23,328 nt of DNA from an uncultured Candidatus Saccharibacteria bacterium (GCA_947253945.1 CAMYAY010000009.1:1-23328), one strand, 5' to 3'. Shown: positions 13,561 to 21,521, counted from the first letter of the stretch. The notes: generated from the sequence alone by a model not told the origin. Translations and numbers: made by a program.

Positions 13561-14565
13561 ATGAGTGGGGATCAACAAGTAGATAAAAATAATATCCGAC
13601 GCGTTTTTATGTCGGATCGCCCACATAGTGCAAAAACGTTAACCCATACCACAGTAATTAATCCATTAGTTACAAACAAGTCAGTGGAGCGACCAGCTAC
13701 CATAACGGACGCTGAGCAGCGCTATCATCAGGCGTGGCAACAGTATTATCAGCGCTATTACCAGAATTATTATATGGCCGAGTTGGCAAAACAGCGCGAA
13801 CGGTTTGCGCGTCAACTTGCCCAAGTGAAAGACCAGCGCGAGGCCGACGGTGTGTTGGAACAGCGCGAATTGCAGTATCGTTTAAAGTCTCAGGTTCGCG
13901 AGCAGGCTTCTAGTGCGGTTATGCCAGCAGTAACCTTGTTTGCCCGTTGGCGGCAGCAAATTTGGTTTTGGCCGGCGGTGGTTGGTGTATGTATTGTGTT
14001 AATTGTGGCAATAGTACAATTTAGTGCTATTTGGCAAGCGCAGTGGCTAGCTTTTACACAGCCGGCTCTCGGTAAATCCAATACTGCGCTGATTGGTGAT
14101 GGCAATTATGGTCAGCCAATCGGCAATGAGCCGCGAGTGATTATCCCGAAGTTAAATGTTGATGCGCCGGTGACGTATGGCTTAACTGATGTGAGTGAGC
14201 GGATTGTCCAACAGGCGTTGCGAGACGGTGCAGTGAATTATCCGGTAACTGATAATGCGCGGTCATTGCCGGGACAAAAGGGCAACACGGTTATTCTCGG
14301 CCATTCAAGTGCTAGTTTTTTGGCTCCTGGTAATTATAAGTTTATATTTGTTCAACTAAGCCAGTTGGTGGCTGGTGATATATTCTTTTTGGATTATGGC
14401 GGGCATCGGTACGCTTATAAGGTAGTTAACAAGCGCGTAATTAATCCGAACCAGTTAGATCAGTTAAACTTAGGCACCGATAAGGCTTATGCAACACTGG
14501 TGACTTGCGATCCACCAGGGACTACAGCCAAGCGCTTACTCGTAATAGCTGAGCAAGTTAGTTAG
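13561..14565 (+). CDS. Sortase with long cytoplasmic N-terminal coiled region
   Basis: Sortases cut a sorting motif of exported proteins and join them to the cell wall or to pilins. The 334-aa protein has ~130 cytoplasmic residues rich in Tyr and Gln (WQQYYQRYYQNYYM) followed by a charged coiled-coil-like helix, a membrane helix near 135-158, and an outer sortase domain from ~195 (RVIIPKLNVDAPVTYGL). The catalytic triad is His248 in ILGHSS, Cys316 in LVTCDPPGT and Arg325 in AKRLLVI. The single N-terminal anchor is typical of class C/D/E enzymes; the class is not fixed here. Nearby surface proteins have no obvious LPxTG tail, so its substrates are probably elsewhere. Its stop codon overlaps that of the convergent PEGA gene. 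Confidence 0.93.
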   Translation: MSGDQQVDKNNIRRVFMSDRPHSAKTLTHTTVINPLVTNKSVERPATITDAEQRYHQAWQQYYQRYYQNYYMAELAKQRERFARQLAQVKDQREADGVLEQRELQYRLKSQVREQASSAVMPAVTLFARWRQQIWFWPAVVGVCIVLIVAIVQFSAIWQAQWLAFTQPALGKSNTALIGDGNYGQPIGNEPRVIIPKLNVDAPVTYGLTDVSERIVQQALRDGAVNYPVTDNARSLPGQKGNTVILGHSSASFLAPGNYKFIFVQLSQLVAGDIFFLDYGGHRYAYKVVNKRVINPNQLDQLNLGTDKAYATLVTCDPPGTTAKRLLVIAEQVS

Positions 14566-16064
14566 TCCAAAACAATTTTGGATTGTTGCAGGTATACATT
14601 ATTGCCATCTCCACTAAGGCTGAAGATATATTTATTGTTACTTGATAGTGTGGCCGGTAGGCGCCCAGAAGTGATAGTTTGGCGGTTGTTACCGTCGAAT
14701 TCGAGAATGTCAATATTGTTATTGACGGCATCGAAGATATGATAGTCGTCAAGAAAAGCTAGTTTCTTGCTGTCGCTTTGGCGGTCGAATCGGTAGATTT
14801 GCTTGGTTTCCGTGTCATATACGAGTACAGTTTTGTCATAGCCGGCGTAGACCATGCGGCCATTTGGATTAAGCTGTATCCAAGATAGTGTTTTGTTGCC
14901 AATCATAGTGTGAGCAGGTTTAGCGGCTGATTGCTTGTCGCCCTCGTCTTCAGAGTCGTTGTGCGACAAAGTTGGCGTTTCGTGGCGTTCGTCCAGCGGT
15001 CGAGGAATAATCTCGACTGTATTATTGCGCGCGACAAATAAATAGTCTTGTCCGTTGTAGCTGGTTACTATAGCTTGAGTCAATACGGCGTCGTCGTAAT
15101 GGCGTACAGGCTTGAGCTGACTATCAGTAAACAAGCTAACAGTTTGGTGAACTTTATTTGGGTCAGATTGGTCGGTTGTTTTGGAAACGATAGCTAGCTT
15201 GTTATTGCCGTAGATGGCATAAGAGGCGACGTCGTCTGCTAGCTCAATAGTACTACTTGGTGATTTGGTATTGACTGAGTATAGCTTGCCATTGCTGATG
15301 GCATAAAATGTCTCACCACTAGTGCCATCAAATCTGACGTTGGATAGTGGCGCGAGTGGCGTCGCTTTATTGATATTTGACACTTTGATATTATTCTTGT
15401 TACGGCAGTCAATTAAAATATATTCCGATTTATCTTCCCATGAGTGACGCACTAAGAGGTATTGCGAGCTAAAATCCCATTCAATGATATGAAATTGCTC
15501 GGCGACATTTGGCTGTGGGCGAGTGACGATGGAATCATCAAATTTAATATTGTGTTGTTTTACTTTAACTACATCAGCTACATCCAGAATATTAATCTCC
15601 CAGCTGTTGCTGGCTGGCTGTACGGCAAGCCATTTGCGGTCGGGCGAACCTACCATATTAACCACGGATCCAAGCTTCTGCATCGGTTTGGTGATGACGT
15701 TGTTAGGAATAAGACGCACGTAGTCGAGCCATTGGACAGTGCGTGGGGCGATACTGAGTGTTTTTTGCCAAGTGCGATAATTTGGTAGTGTCATTTTGAC
15801 TGTCTGGCTGCGTTTGCTGGTATTAGCTCTATTGGGAGTTGTGCCCGCTTGTAGAGCGCCATCAATATAGACAGACGCTCCGCGCGGATATGAATTAAAC
15901 TGTAGTAATGCAACTTGCGATACTTTACCTGACCAAATATCAAAGCGATACCCCATTGACAGAGCGGCACAGATAATAACACCTACTATAATAGTGATTG
16001 TCATAACGCCATAAGTAAAAAATCTGAGGGCAGTATCTTTGCGCGGTTTTTTGCTATCTTCCAT
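14562..16064 (-). CDS. PEGA-domain protein with beta-propeller-like region
   Basis: The 500-aa protein has a basic N-terminus, one membrane helix (~17-38), then a PEGA domain (~52-108: FNSYPRGASVYIDGALQAGT, TPNR, VKMTLPNYRTWQKTLSI). The rest (~120-500) is a series of beta-rich repeats such as GSPDRKWLAVQPAS, YLFVARNNTVEII, MVYAGYDKTVLVYDTETKQI and YIFSLSGDGNNVYLQ, resembling TolB/WD40-type blades. PEGA domains are found in surface proteins and are thought to bind polysaccharide or protein; the propeller suggests a scaffold outside the membrane. Translation ends at TTA (14562-14564) overlapping the sortase stop by three bases, without a terminator between them. AAAGAAG upstream of ATG is a weak ribosome binding site. 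Confidence 0.8.
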   Translation of the reverse strand: MEDSKKPRKDTALRFFTYGVMTITIIVGVIICAALSMGYRFDIWSGKVSQVALLQFNSYPRGASVYIDGALQAGTTPNRANTSKRSQTVKMTLPNYRTWQKTLSIAPRTVQWLDYVRLIPNNVITKPMQKLGSVVNMVGSPDRKWLAVQPASNSWEINILDVADVVKVKQHNIKFDDSIVTRPQPNVAEQFHIIEWDFSSQYLLVRHSWEDKSEYILIDCRNKNNIKVSNINKATPLAPLSNVRFDGTSGETFYAISNGKLYSVNTKSPSSTIELADDVASYAIYGNNKLAIVSKTTDQSDPNKVHQTVSLFTDSQLKPVRHYDDAVLTQAIVTSYNGQDYLFVARNNTVEIIPRPLDERHETPTLSHNDSEDEGDKQSAAKPAHTMIGNKTLSWIQLNPNGRMVYAGYDKTVLVYDTETKQIYRFDRQSDSKKLAFLDDYHIFDAVNNNIDILEFDGNNRQTITSGRLPATLSSNNKYIFSLSGDGNNVYLQQSKIVLD

Positions 16065-16131
16065 ATTTTATCTATCTTCTTTAGATATTATAATTTTATA
16101 TTAGTTTTTTAAAAAAATCAATAAAAAGCAC

Positions 16132-16160
16132 TTGCATTATGATTGCATAACCGTTATAAT
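16132..16160 (+). promoter_or_regulatory. Promoter of the 557-aa membrane protein gene
   Basis: TTGCAT (16132-16137) and TATAAT (16155-16160) are 17 bases apart. The leader that follows has two ribosome binding sites in a direct repeat: GGAGACAAA at 16179-16187 and again at 16189-16197. A possible minus-strand -10 (TATAAT, 16092-16087) for the PEGA gene lies in the same intergenic space. Confidence 0.8.
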
Positions 16161-16203
16161 TAGAGGCAAGGAATAGGAGGAGACAAAAGGAGACAAATAA
16201 ATT

Positions 16204-17877
16204 ATGGGTACAGTCATCATCAATGGACAAACTTACGATGCAATCACTGGATTACCGGTAAATAGCAATAAAAATGATTTTGCTGACTGTGGAGTTAACG
16301 AAACGCTACAGTCAGAGAGTAGAGTAAAAGCACAAATTGATGCCGAACGGCGTGCAATTTTGGGCGGTGCTGTTTCTAGCAATGAAGATAATTCAGTTAA
16401 AGCAGTTACCCCACGTGGTATCAAGCATGAAGTCGAAGCAGCAGCTAAGACAGTGGTTGAACGGGCGCGCAATTGTGCAGCACCAGATTGGATTAATAAC
16501 TATATTCAAGGTGGTGCGCCACGAGAGATTCAGCCCGTAACTGAGCAAGAACGCGATTTTCGTACAATGTTGCGGAATCGTCAGCCAATTAGCGTGAAGC
16601 GTCAGCCTGGTGTATCTCAGACATTAAATCGACGCTATGTTCGTAAGCCAAGTTCAGAGGCACAAAATAAGACCTACACGCAGTCTATAGCTGTTGATCA
16701 GTATCACAAGAGCAAGGCAATGCGCAAGCTGTTCGATAGTAAGGTAGCACCGGTACGACCAGTATTAAGTAAGCGTCAGTCTGTTGCATTCCAGTCACAT
16801 AATATGCGTTCTGCTGCAACAACAGTGGCGGCTGCTGCTGCGTCTCAGGCGACTGAACAGCGTAACGCACAACGTAATATACAACATAATGTGCAGCAGG
16901 CAACCGCATCGGCAGTGACAGCATCGCAGCAAGCAGCTATGAAGGTTGCGGCTATGCGGGCTGCAGCGGTAGCGGCGCAGCGTAATGCACAGATTGCAGC
17001 AGCGCAACGTGCTGCATTACAGCAGGCTGCTCAGCGTCAAGCTGTTCAACACCAGGTTGCTAATGAGAGTAGTCAAGTTGCAAATAACACTTCAGCTAAG
17101 GCCGCACGTCCGAATATGGGACGTTCGTTATCTGGTGTTCAGCGACCGGTTTATCCACGACCAATTCAGAATGATGTAGTTAAACAAGAGCCGCAAACTA
17201 ATCATACTGTTAGTAATTCAGCTCCAGCCCGAAATCATACTAATAATGTTGACCGAGTATCGGATGATATTACCAGTGCATTAATTCATGCTGATGAATT
17301 ACGCAATCGCCAGCAGGTACATCAAACCGAATCTAGGCATGAGCATAAGAGTGAAGCTCCATTAATGGATATGGTGCGCGCTGAGTTGGAGAATACAAAG
17401 AAACAGGAGGCTAAGCATGGCCATCGTAAGTTTAAGCTGCCAGCTATCGCTGCGTCAATAACAGCAGTTGCTTTAGTGTTGGGCTATGGCGGATATCTAG
17501 TGTATCCTAATGTGCAATTACGTATCGCAGCTTCACAAGCTGGGCTCGACGCTAAAACGTTTTATACGCCTAAGGGCTATAAGGTAAGCGGCTCGGTAGC
17601 AATGGGAGCCGGTAAATTAGCGATTAATTATCATGGTGAAAACAACGCGTCGTATCGATTAAGCCAAGAGCGCAGTAAGACCACCGAGGAACAGCTAAAG
17701 GGCGAGGCTGCTACAAAAGGCAAGGATAGCTTTGACAGTTTGAAGGCTGGTGATGTGAATGTTTATCGTTACAATGATAAGGCTGCATGGGTGAAAGATG
17801 GTGTGTTGTATACACTAGACACAAACGACTTCTTGACTAGCGACCAGATCACTAAAATCGCCAGTAGCGTAAAATAG
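16204..17877 (+). CDS. Large Ala/Gln-rich membrane protein with DUF4367-like outer domain
   Basis: The 557-aa protein begins with a short motif MGTVIINGQTYDAITGLPV and then ~400 residues of polar, probably disordered sequence without membrane segment. Residues ~203-286 are almost only Ala, Gln, Arg, Asn and His with QRNAQ-type repeats. One membrane helix lies near 413-434 (LPAIAASITAVALVLGYGG). The last ~120 residues are folded: FYTPKGYKVSGSVAMGAGK, YHGENNASYRLSQERS, VNVYRYNDKAAWVKDGVLYT and ITKIASSVK. This order resembles DUF4367, a domain of extracytoplasmic proteins of unknown role, so a cytoplasmic N-terminus and outer C-terminus are likely. The gene has a consensus promoter and duplicated ribosome binding site, suggesting high expression. 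Function unknown; an envelope or septum scaffold is possible. Confidence 0.8.
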   Translation: MGTVIINGQTYDAITGLPVNSNKNDFADCGVNETLQSESRVKAQIDAERRAILGGAVSSNEDNSVKAVTPRGIKHEVEAAAKTVVERARNCAAPDWINNYIQGGAPREIQPVTEQERDFRTMLRNRQPISVKRQPGVSQTLNRRYVRKPSSEAQNKTYTQSIAVDQYHKSKAMRKLFDSKVAPVRPVLSKRQSVAFQSHNMRSAATTVAAAAASQATEQRNAQRNIQHNVQQATASAVTASQQAAMKVAAMRAAAVAAQRNAQIAAAQRAALQQAAQRQAVQHQVANESSQVANNTSAKAARPNMGRSLSGVQRPVYPRPIQNDVVKQEPQTNHTVSNSAPARNHTNNVDRVSDDITSALIHADELRNRQQVHQTESRHEHKSEAPLMDMVRAELENTKKQEAKHGHRKFKLPAIAASITAVALVLGYGGYLVYPNVQLRIAASQAGLDAKTFYTPKGYKVSGSVAMGAGKLAINYHGENNASYRLSQERSKTTEEQLKGEAATKGKDSFDSLKAGDVNVYRYNDKAAWVKDGVLYTLDTNDFLTSDQITKIASSVK

Positions 17878-17896
17878 GCATAACTATGTGCTATAG

Positions 17897-17932
17897 ATTA
17901 GACCAGCTAAATTGGTAGCTGGTCTAATTTGT
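17897..17932 (+). terminator. Terminator after the 557-aa gene
   Basis: ATTAGACCAGCTA (17897-17909) pairs perfectly with TAGCTGGTCTAAT (17916-17928), loop AATTGG (17910-17915), followed by T-rich TTGTTG. Thirteen pairs. Confidence 0.9.
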
Positions 17933-17934
17933 TG

Positions 17935-17940
17935 TATAAT
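17935..17940 (+). promoter_or_regulatory. -10 box, leaderless 518-aa gene
   Basis: TATAAT ends 8 bases before the ATG at 17949; the GAGAG in between is too close to act as a normal ribosome binding site. It begins 6 bases after the terminator stem. Confidence 0.55.
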
Positions 17941-17948
17941 TAGAGAGT

Positions 17949-19505
17949 ATGAATCAGCCAAATAGTTTGGCTTTGGCGTTTGCGCATGAACTAGCACAAA
18001 TTAACCAAGCGAATTCTGAAAAACCGAAGTCCGAAGACGATGATAAATTACACGTGCAAGAGACGGGGGCGATTTTTAGTGAGATATATGAGAATATTCG
18101 CAATGCTAGCCAGAATGCCCAAGAAAACCTGCTTTTAATGCACGCTATCGCGCGATTTATTTCGCGTTATTTCAATGGCATGAAACGTCAGAGTAAGCGC
18201 AGTGGTGAAGATTTGATAATTGAATTGACATTGGCGGGCTATTTGCCGAATGATAGCGTCAGCTTGTCGACGATTGACCAATTGACTGCTATGATAAAGG
18301 CTGCTGTGGCGGTGAAGCGTAGTATTGGCGCTAAGGTGAATGGCCATGTTGACGCTTGGGTTGTGGAGCCGCTGGCTGCTAATATTGAGGCTATTTTGCG
18401 CGACCATCGCTCCGAGCAGGCCTTAGCAAATGCAGCTTATAATTATTTCTTATCGGCAATTGATATTGATAAGCTAACGACCAGCGCGGAAAAGCCAGCG
18501 AATTATGAAGCAACATTGTATGTCGCAGTCAATAAGGTGCTATTAAAGTCAGCGGATGCCACTATCCGATACAATCTTGGCTTACGCTATGGGATCAATC
18601 CGACAACAATTAATGGGTTGGTGAACTTTAACCAGCAGCTTGATCAGATATTTGAGTCAGATTTATACAAGAAATTATTGCGAATAGTGGATCGTAACGG
18701 TGCTGCTTGGCGAATTATTGGGCGTTGTATCGAGAAGGACGAACATTTTGAGCTTAAACTCACCTCCGATAAAGCACTACTAGGTGCAGTTAATACCGCC
18801 ACACTAAACACTTATGTTGACGTCAATAGCAACATTAATCGTGGCGTGATTCGTAGTATTATCTTCTTAATTATCACTAAATTTATTATCGGTATTGCTA
18901 TGGAGGTGCCATACGATATGGCGGTGCACCATCAGGTGATTTGGCTGGCGCTTGGTGTTAATTTGCTATTGCCACCACTATACATGGCATTCTTGCGAGC
19001 TACGTTAATTATGCCTGATGCACGCAACACTAAGGCGTTAGCGAAGAACATTGAGCGAATTTTCTTTACGCCAATTCCGAAGCGACCGTTTTTGTCGCTA
19101 CGGCAGCGACATTTTTCGAAAATATTTAATTTTATCTACTATTTAGTAGTGATTGGCGTGTTTGCTGGCGTGTCATGGCTTTTGACTACTTATGCAGCGT
19201 TTGAATGGATTCATTTGGCCATCTTCTTCATCTTTATCAGTACGGCTAGCTTCTTGGGCTTTCGGATTAGCCGTAATATTCGCGAGATTGAGGTTGGAGA
19301 TGAGGCTACCACAACGATGACGATTGTACGTGATATTGTCTATATGCCATTCGTTAATGTTGGCCGCCACCTTAGTGAAACTTATGCAAAAATCAATTTA
19401 GTGTCGCGCTTCCTCGATATGTTTGTAGAGATGCCGATGAAGCTAATCATCGCTTTCTTCCGGCGCTGGGGTAGCTTTATGAACGCTAAAAAAGACGATT
19501 TATAA
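17949..19505 (+). CDS. Unknown 518-aa membrane protein
   Basis: No family is recognised. The first ~290 residues are soluble and mainly helical, with a region that alternates helices and charged turns (DLIIELTLAGYLPNDSVSLS, IDQLTAMIKAAVAVKRSIGA). Four membrane helices follow near 298-319, 329-350, 392-415 and 418-438. A ~75-residue C-terminal tail includes VGRHLSETYAKINLVSRFLD and a basic amphipathic FFRRWGSFMNAKKDDL. Even numbers of helices place both ends on the same side, probably cytoplasmic. It is monocistronic between two strong terminators and next to other envelope genes. A large soluble domain fixed to four helices could suit a membrane-associated enzyme or scaffold, but no catalytic motif is seen. 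Confidence 0.75.
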   Translation: MNQPNSLALAFAHELAQINQANSEKPKSEDDDKLHVQETGAIFSEIYENIRNASQNAQENLLLMHAIARFISRYFNGMKRQSKRSGEDLIIELTLAGYLPNDSVSLSTIDQLTAMIKAAVAVKRSIGAKVNGHVDAWVVEPLAANIEAILRDHRSEQALANAAYNYFLSAIDIDKLTTSAEKPANYEATLYVAVNKVLLKSADATIRYNLGLRYGINPTTINGLVNFNQQLDQIFESDLYKKLLRIVDRNGAAWRIIGRCIEKDEHFELKLTSDKALLGAVNTATLNTYVDVNSNINRGVIRSIIFLIITKFIIGIAMEVPYDMAVHHQVIWLALGVNLLLPPLYMAFLRATLIMPDARNTKALAKNIERIFFTPIPKRPFLSLRQRHFSKIFNFIYYLVVIGVFAGVSWLLTTYAAFEWIHLAIFFIFISTASFLGFRISRNIREIEVGDEATTTMTIVRDIVYMPFVNVGRHLSETYAKINLVSRFLDMFVEMPMKLIIAFFRRWGSFMNAKKDDL

Positions 19506-19512
19506 AAAAGGC

Positions 19513-19537
19513 TTTAGTAGCTGCTAGCACTACTAAA
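19513..19537 (+). terminator. First of two hairpins after the 518-aa gene
   Basis: TTTAGTAG (19513-19520) pairs with CTACTAAA (19530-19537), nine-base loop. It is A-rich after the stem on the plus strand, so it is weaker alone than the hairpin that follows directly. Confidence 0.55.
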
Positions 19538-19592
19538 AAACGATTCATCCACTGCAGAATATGCATTCCACAACCATGAATCGTTTTATATT
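19537..19592 (+). terminator. Second hairpin and T-run
   Basis: AAAACGATTCAT (19537-19548) pairs perfectly with ATGAATCGTTTT (19576-19587) around a 27-base loop, followed by TATATTTC. The loop contains CTGCAGAATATGCATT. It shares its first base with the previous hairpin. The remaining bases to 19692 hold only the leader of the next gene. Confidence 0.7.
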
Positions 19593-19692
19593 TCTATTGT
19601 ATTAGATAACAATAAAAAGTCAATCAAGTTGTGCTAAACGTGTAAATGTGCCACAATAAACATACAGTAGGCATTAAAGAAAGGATTGGCTT

Positions 19693-20415
19693 ATGACTAG
19701 CAAAAATTCCTCCGGCGTTGGTAATTTGAACCAGCGCAGTAAACAACAAAAAATTACTCTGATTGTCGTAATTTCTCTAGTGGTATTGGCGGTTGTATTA
19801 ATTGCAGGCGTAGCAGTAATGTCTAACAATAAACCATCACATAATATCGAAGCGCAAACAACCAAGCAGGAAGAACCGAAGAAAGAGGAAGCTAAGCCTG
19901 TAGAGAAGGTGAAAATGATAAGTTTTCAAGGTATGACTGACGAGGATATTACTAAGTGGTGTAATAAAAACGGTTTATCCTGCAAGATGCTCGCGGGCTA
20001 TTCCAACACTGTTCCTAAGGGCCAAGTAATGAATCAGAGCAAAGATGGGGGTAGTGAAGTGGCTAAAGGTACGGAGGTGACATATACGCGTTGTATCGGT
20101 AGACTGGTTACAGAACAAGAACAAAATGCATTAACTAAAGCACGGATGTATTCGGATAACTTGCATCTTTCGAAGAAAGGTATATACAAGCAGCTAACAT
20201 CTCCATATGGCGAGAAGTTTGATGCGGCTGCCGCTCAGTACGCCGTGGACAATCTAAACGCAGATTATAACAAGAATGCATTAGAGCAAGCAAAGGCTTA
20301 CAGAAATAACATGAAGATGTCTAAGAGGCAGGTATACAATCAGCTGGTGTCTCCATATGGTGGCAACTTTACTGCATCTGAAGCAAAATATGCTATCGAC
20401 CACATGGATAATTAG
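19693..20415 (+). CDS. Surface protein with PASTA-like domain and two Ltp repeats
   Basis: The 240-aa protein has a short cytoplasmic N-terminus, one membrane helix (~28-48), an acidic/basic linker (EEPKKEEAKP), then two recognisable parts. Residues ~74-131 look like a PASTA domain (MISFQGMTDEDITKWCNKNG, VPKGQVMNQSKDGG, VAKGTEVTYT), with Cys pairs at WCNK/LSCK. Residues ~142-240 hold two Ltp-type repeats: ALTKARMYSDNLHLSKKGIY then QLTSPYGEKFD and AAQYAVDNL; and ALEQAKAYRNNMKMSKRQVY then QLVSPYGG and AKYAIDHM. In Streptococcus thermophilus phage TP-J34, Ltp blocks DNA injection of other phages, and related repeats occur in many actinobacterial and firmicute surface proteins. Whether this one excludes phage is inferred. 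GAAAGGA (19679-19685) precedes ATG. Confidence 0.88.
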   Translation: MTSKNSSGVGNLNQRSKQQKITLIVVISLVVLAVVLIAGVAVMSNNKPSHNIEAQTTKQEEPKKEEAKPVEKVKMISFQGMTDEDITKWCNKNGLSCKMLAGYSNTVPKGQVMNQSKDGGSEVAKGTEVTYTRCIGRLVTEQEQNALTKARMYSDNLHLSKKGIYKQLTSPYGEKFDAAAAQYAVDNLNADYNKNALEQAKAYRNNMKMSKRQVYNQLVSPYGGNFTASEAKYAIDHMDN

Positions 20416-20436
20416 CGATAGCTTAGTTGAGCCGTG

Positions 20437-20445
20437 TGATATAAT
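20437..20445 (+). promoter_or_regulatory. Extended -10 promoter of the DUF4190-like gene
   Basis: TGA-TATAAT at 20437-20445 is an extended -10 element. The predicted start near 20452 leaves a leader of about 80 bases. Confidence 0.65.
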
Positions 20446-20467
20446 GAGAGTGCTAGCGCTATTTTGC

Positions 20468-20490
20468 TGTTGCCAATTAGACTTGCAACA
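20468..20490 (+). promoter_or_regulatory. Leader hairpin before the DUF4190-like gene
   Basis: TGTTGC (20468-20473) pairs with GCAACA (20485-20490). Flanking TTTTGC and TGCTGAAAA can extend it with a bulge. It lies in the leader ~30 bases before the ribosome binding site and could influence mRNA stability or translation; no known riboswitch is recognised. Confidence 0.35.
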
Positions 20491-20531
20491 TGCTGAAAAC
20501 GCTCAATGTAAGTATTAACAAAGGAGTATTT

Positions 20532-21176
20532 ATGGCAAATGAAGCCGTAGACAAAACACCAAAACGCAATTCAGCTTTAACTATAGTCGGTCTTGTACTG
20601 GCTATTATCGCTTTAACTACCTCATGGGTGCCAATAATCAATAATCTAGCGTTTGCGCTTGGAGCTGCTGCCCTTATTATGGGTGTTATTGGTATTGTAT
20701 CTGCAAAGAAGGGTAAGACTGCAAATGGGAAAATGGCTATTGCAGTGGTTGTTATTGCGGTTATTTCATGCGCTTTAGTTTTGCAGACTCAGTCTCATTA
20801 CGCAAAGGTGCTAGATGATGCCAGCAACAAATTTAATAAATCCATAGATAATTCTACTGGTAAGAATACAGAAGAATTGCAGAAAACAAGTCTTGACGTG
20901 AAGTTCGGCAAGCTTGTGGTAAAGCGTGGCGAATATTCAACGGACACTAAGCTAACGGTAACGTTGAAGAACAAGACTCAAGAAAAAGCTAGCTTTTCTG
21001 TAAGAATTGAAGCAGTAGACGCTAGTGGCAAACGGATAACTGATGATACGATATATGCTAATGATTTGGGCTCAGGTCAATCTGTAGATATGGATGCCTT
21101 TAAGTATATAGAAAGCGATAAAATACCAGAAGTAGAAAAAGCAACAATTAAAGTTGTATCAGTGTCTAAGTATTAA
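20532..21176 (+). CDS. Membrane protein, DUF4190-like helices plus Ig-like outer domain
   Basis: The 214-aa product begins at ATG 20532, chosen because AAGGAG (20521-20526) lies 5 bases upstream; an in-frame ATG at 20490 has no ribosome binding site and lies within the leader hairpin. Three helices are near residues 14-34, 37-57 and 68-86, in the pattern ALTIVGLVLAIIALTTSW and ALIMGVIGIVSAKKGK typical of DUF4190-like proteins. Residues ~115-214 form a beta-sandwich-like outer domain (LVVKRGEYSTDTKLTVTLKN, ASFSVRIEAVDASGKRI, DLGSGQSVDMDAF), as in FxLYD-type or DUF5067-like domains. No enzyme motif is seen. It follows the Ltp-repeat gene and may belong to the same surface module. Confidence 0.75.
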   Translation: MANEAVDKTPKRNSALTIVGLVLAIIALTTSWVPIINNLAFALGAAALIMGVIGIVSAKKGKTANGKMAIAVVVIAVISCALVLQTQSHYAKVLDDASNKFNKSIDNSTGKNTEELQKTSLDVKFGKLVVKRGEYSTDTKLTVTLKNKTQEKASFSVRIEAVDASGKRITDDTIYANDLGSGQSVDMDAFKYIESDKIPEVEKATIKVVSVSKY

Positions 21177-21200
21177 ACAACACTAAAACTATCAATCTAG

Positions 21201-21228
21201 TAGCCCCTCCTCGTGGGGGGGGCTATTT
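21201..21228 (+). terminator. Terminator after the DUF4190-like gene
   Basis: TAGCCCC (21201-21207) pairs with GGGGCTA (21219-21225), with further G-C options from the seven-G run, followed by TTTAG. Confidence 0.75.
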
Positions 21229-21376
21229 AGTATTGACCAGTGGCGTTATGCTATACCAGTATTAACAGCGTATGTAGCTAGGCAATTTGTTCGGCGCGAT
21301 TAATTCTTTGGTACTGTTTCGTACATCGCATGAGGACGATATTGTGTTGTAGGAAAAGATAGAGGAGGGCAAATAG
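21229..21376 (+). other. Intergenic stretch, no clear feature
   Basis: No open frame, promoter with good spacing or strong hairpin is visible apart from a weak GTAC-tttc-GTAC-like fold near 21310-21326. It precedes the small ORF at 21377. Confidence 0.4.
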
Positions 21377-21475
21377 ATGGCGGAAGGAAACTTAACTACA
21401 GTTATAAAACATGTGGCCGTTGTGGCATCATCGCAGTTGAAAAGTGGAGACGACAAACTCAATTCTACTCATTAG
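21377..21475 (+). CDS. Possible 32-codon small protein
   Basis: ATG at 21377 is preceded by GAGGAGGG (21362-21369), one of the strongest ribosome binding sites in the window. The frame encodes MAEGNLTTVIKHVAVVASSQ and LKSGDDKLNSTH before TAG (21473-21475). The middle is mildly hydrophobic but too short for a membrane helix. It ends 46 bases before der. No homologue is known to me; it may be a real small protein or an upstream ORF, or chance. Confidence 0.3.
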   Translation: MAEGNLTTVIKHVAVVASSQLKSGDDKLNSTH

Positions 21476-21504
21476 TGAATAGTGACTAGCCTTGCTAAAA
21501 CGTA

Positions 21505-21513
21505 TGGTATAAT
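21505..21513 (+). promoter_or_regulatory. Extended -10 promoter of der
   Basis: TGG-TATAAT at 21505-21513 ends 8 bases before the ATG of der; no ribosome binding site follows, so the transcript is probably leaderless. Confidence 0.65.
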
Positions 21514-21521
21514 TATTATAT

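Noticed and set aside
20490..20531. Upstream ATG start for the DUF4190-like gene
   Set aside because: It lacks a ribosome binding site; AAGGAG lies 5 bases before the ATG at 20532.
21233..21257. TTGACC/TATACC as a promoter upstream of the small ORF
   Set aside because: The spacer is only 13 bases, too short for a sigma70-type promoter.
21262..21462. Minus-strand ORF of 66 codons upstream of der
   Set aside because: No ribosome binding site or promoter, Ser/Thr-rich random-looking sequence, and overlap with a plus-strand ORF that has a strong ribosome binding site.
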